From: DATGXB01 sp035298905
GTDB lineage: Bacteria > Cyanobacteriota > Cyanobacteriia > Cyanobacteriales > Nostocaceae
Reading direction: 5' to 3'
Assembly (NCBI GenBank): GCA_035298905.1
Contig: DATGXQ010000144.1
Span: 1 to 12,968 of the forward strand
DNA length: 12,968 nt
Shown here piece after piece: positions 12,829 through 12,968 of the stretch (position 1 is its first letter; each line of letters starts with the position of its first letter). The notes below the pieces were generated by a model. That model worked only from the letters and a program-made list of their open reading frames with translations, did not search any database and was not told where the DNA came from. Both the position numbers and the translations under genes were made by a program.

Positions 12829-12968
12829 AGACCTGTCCGAAATATAAAATTGGTGAAAAAAAATGGTAGAACGGTAAGTTGAACATCTACCGTGGGTCTA
12901 CCAAAATGAAAAATCCACTCCATTATATACAAAGTTATCCCCATCGCACCAAGCAAATATTAGGCATC
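12829..12968 (+). mobile_element. Left end of an insertion sequence, probably IS5-family
   Basis: The lectin coding sequence breaks off at about 12828, and a different sequence beginning AGACCTGTCCGAAAT follows, then 60 bases of leader and a transposase start at 12906. TTA or TTAG at 12827-12830 may be the target site. Within the leader, GGTAGA-A-CGGTA (12865-12876) pairs with TACCG and TCTACC (12888-12902), a hairpin just before the transposase start that may limit its expression. The right end is outside the window, so the terminal repeat and family cannot be confirmed. Confidence 0.6.
12906..12968 (+). CDS. Transposase N-terminus (partial, runs off the window)
   Basis: Twenty-one codons from the ATG at 12906 to the window end read MKNPLHYIQSYPHRTKQILG plus one residue. 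This strongly resembles, from memory, the start of cyanobacterial IS5-family transposases of the HARBI-like group (N-terminal ...YI...P..TK..LGISYEQ...). The gene would continue for several hundred codons. The identification rests on this short stretch and on the disrupted lectin gene beside it. Confidence 0.55.
   Translation, partial: MKNPLHYIQSYPHRTKQILGI

Noticed and set aside
12699..12956. 85-codon minus-strand frame spanning the IS end and the lectin fragment
   Set aside because: It is out of frame with the lectin repeats and antisense to the transposase start; its hydrophobic run comes from the IS leader.
1..12968. CRISPR array, tRNA or rRNA genes
   Set aside because: No regularly spaced direct repeats with unique spacers and no recognisable tRNA or rRNA sequence were seen on either strand, although a dedicated scan was not possible.

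Overview
The window comes from a filamentous, probably heterocyst-forming cyanobacterium of the Nostoc/Anabaena type. Evidence: HIP1 octamers (GCGATCGC at 2030, 2644, 9572, 11235), AAAATTC heptamer repeats (9096-9128, 11055-11077), palindromic Nostoc-type interspersed repeats, chlorophyll-biosynthesis genes, and a PedR-like photosynthetic regulator. Assignments rest on reading the translated sequence; no database search was possible.

Layout. (1) 1-1377: minus-strand block with a DUF6391-type membrane protein and, upstream of it, a small LuxR-type regulator resembling PedR, with a possible 47-residue membrane ORF overlapping the regulator's 3' end. (2) 1729-2706: PfkB-family sugar kinase, probably fructokinase, followed by a roughly 105-bp MITE-like repeat and a good terminator. 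(3) 3279-7707: a self-contained plus-strand unit of three genes bounded by hairpin terminators: a GrpE-like nucleotide-exchange factor with two N-terminal membrane segments and a repetitive acidic tail, a divergent Hsp70, and a J-like/TPR protein whose HPD motif reads SPE. This is the most interesting part: an apparently dedicated, membrane-tethered Hsp70 machine separate from housekeeping DnaK/DnaJ/GrpE. (4) 8023-10499: divergent hemF (coproporphyrinogen III oxidase) and acsF (Mg-protoporphyrin monomethyl ester cyclase), two oxygen-dependent steps of chlorophyll synthesis sharing one intergenic region. (5) 10500-11371: a long gene-free stretch with repeats, hairpins and promoter-like hexamers. 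(6) 11372-12968: minus-strand lectin-type genes. One has an H-type-lectin-like domain plus a (Glu-Ala-Val-Tyr-Thr-Pro-Ala)-rich tandem repeat region. The other is a ricin-B-like lectin gene cut off by an insertion sequence whose transposase begins at 12906 and runs off the window.

How they fit: the pedR-like regulator and the hemF/acsF pair both concern photosynthesis and chlorophyll supply, but nothing in the sequence shows that one regulates the other. The Hsp70 triad is held together by order, tight spacing and matching functions. The lectin region shows repeat expansion and IS insertion, as expected of fast-evolving accessory DNA.
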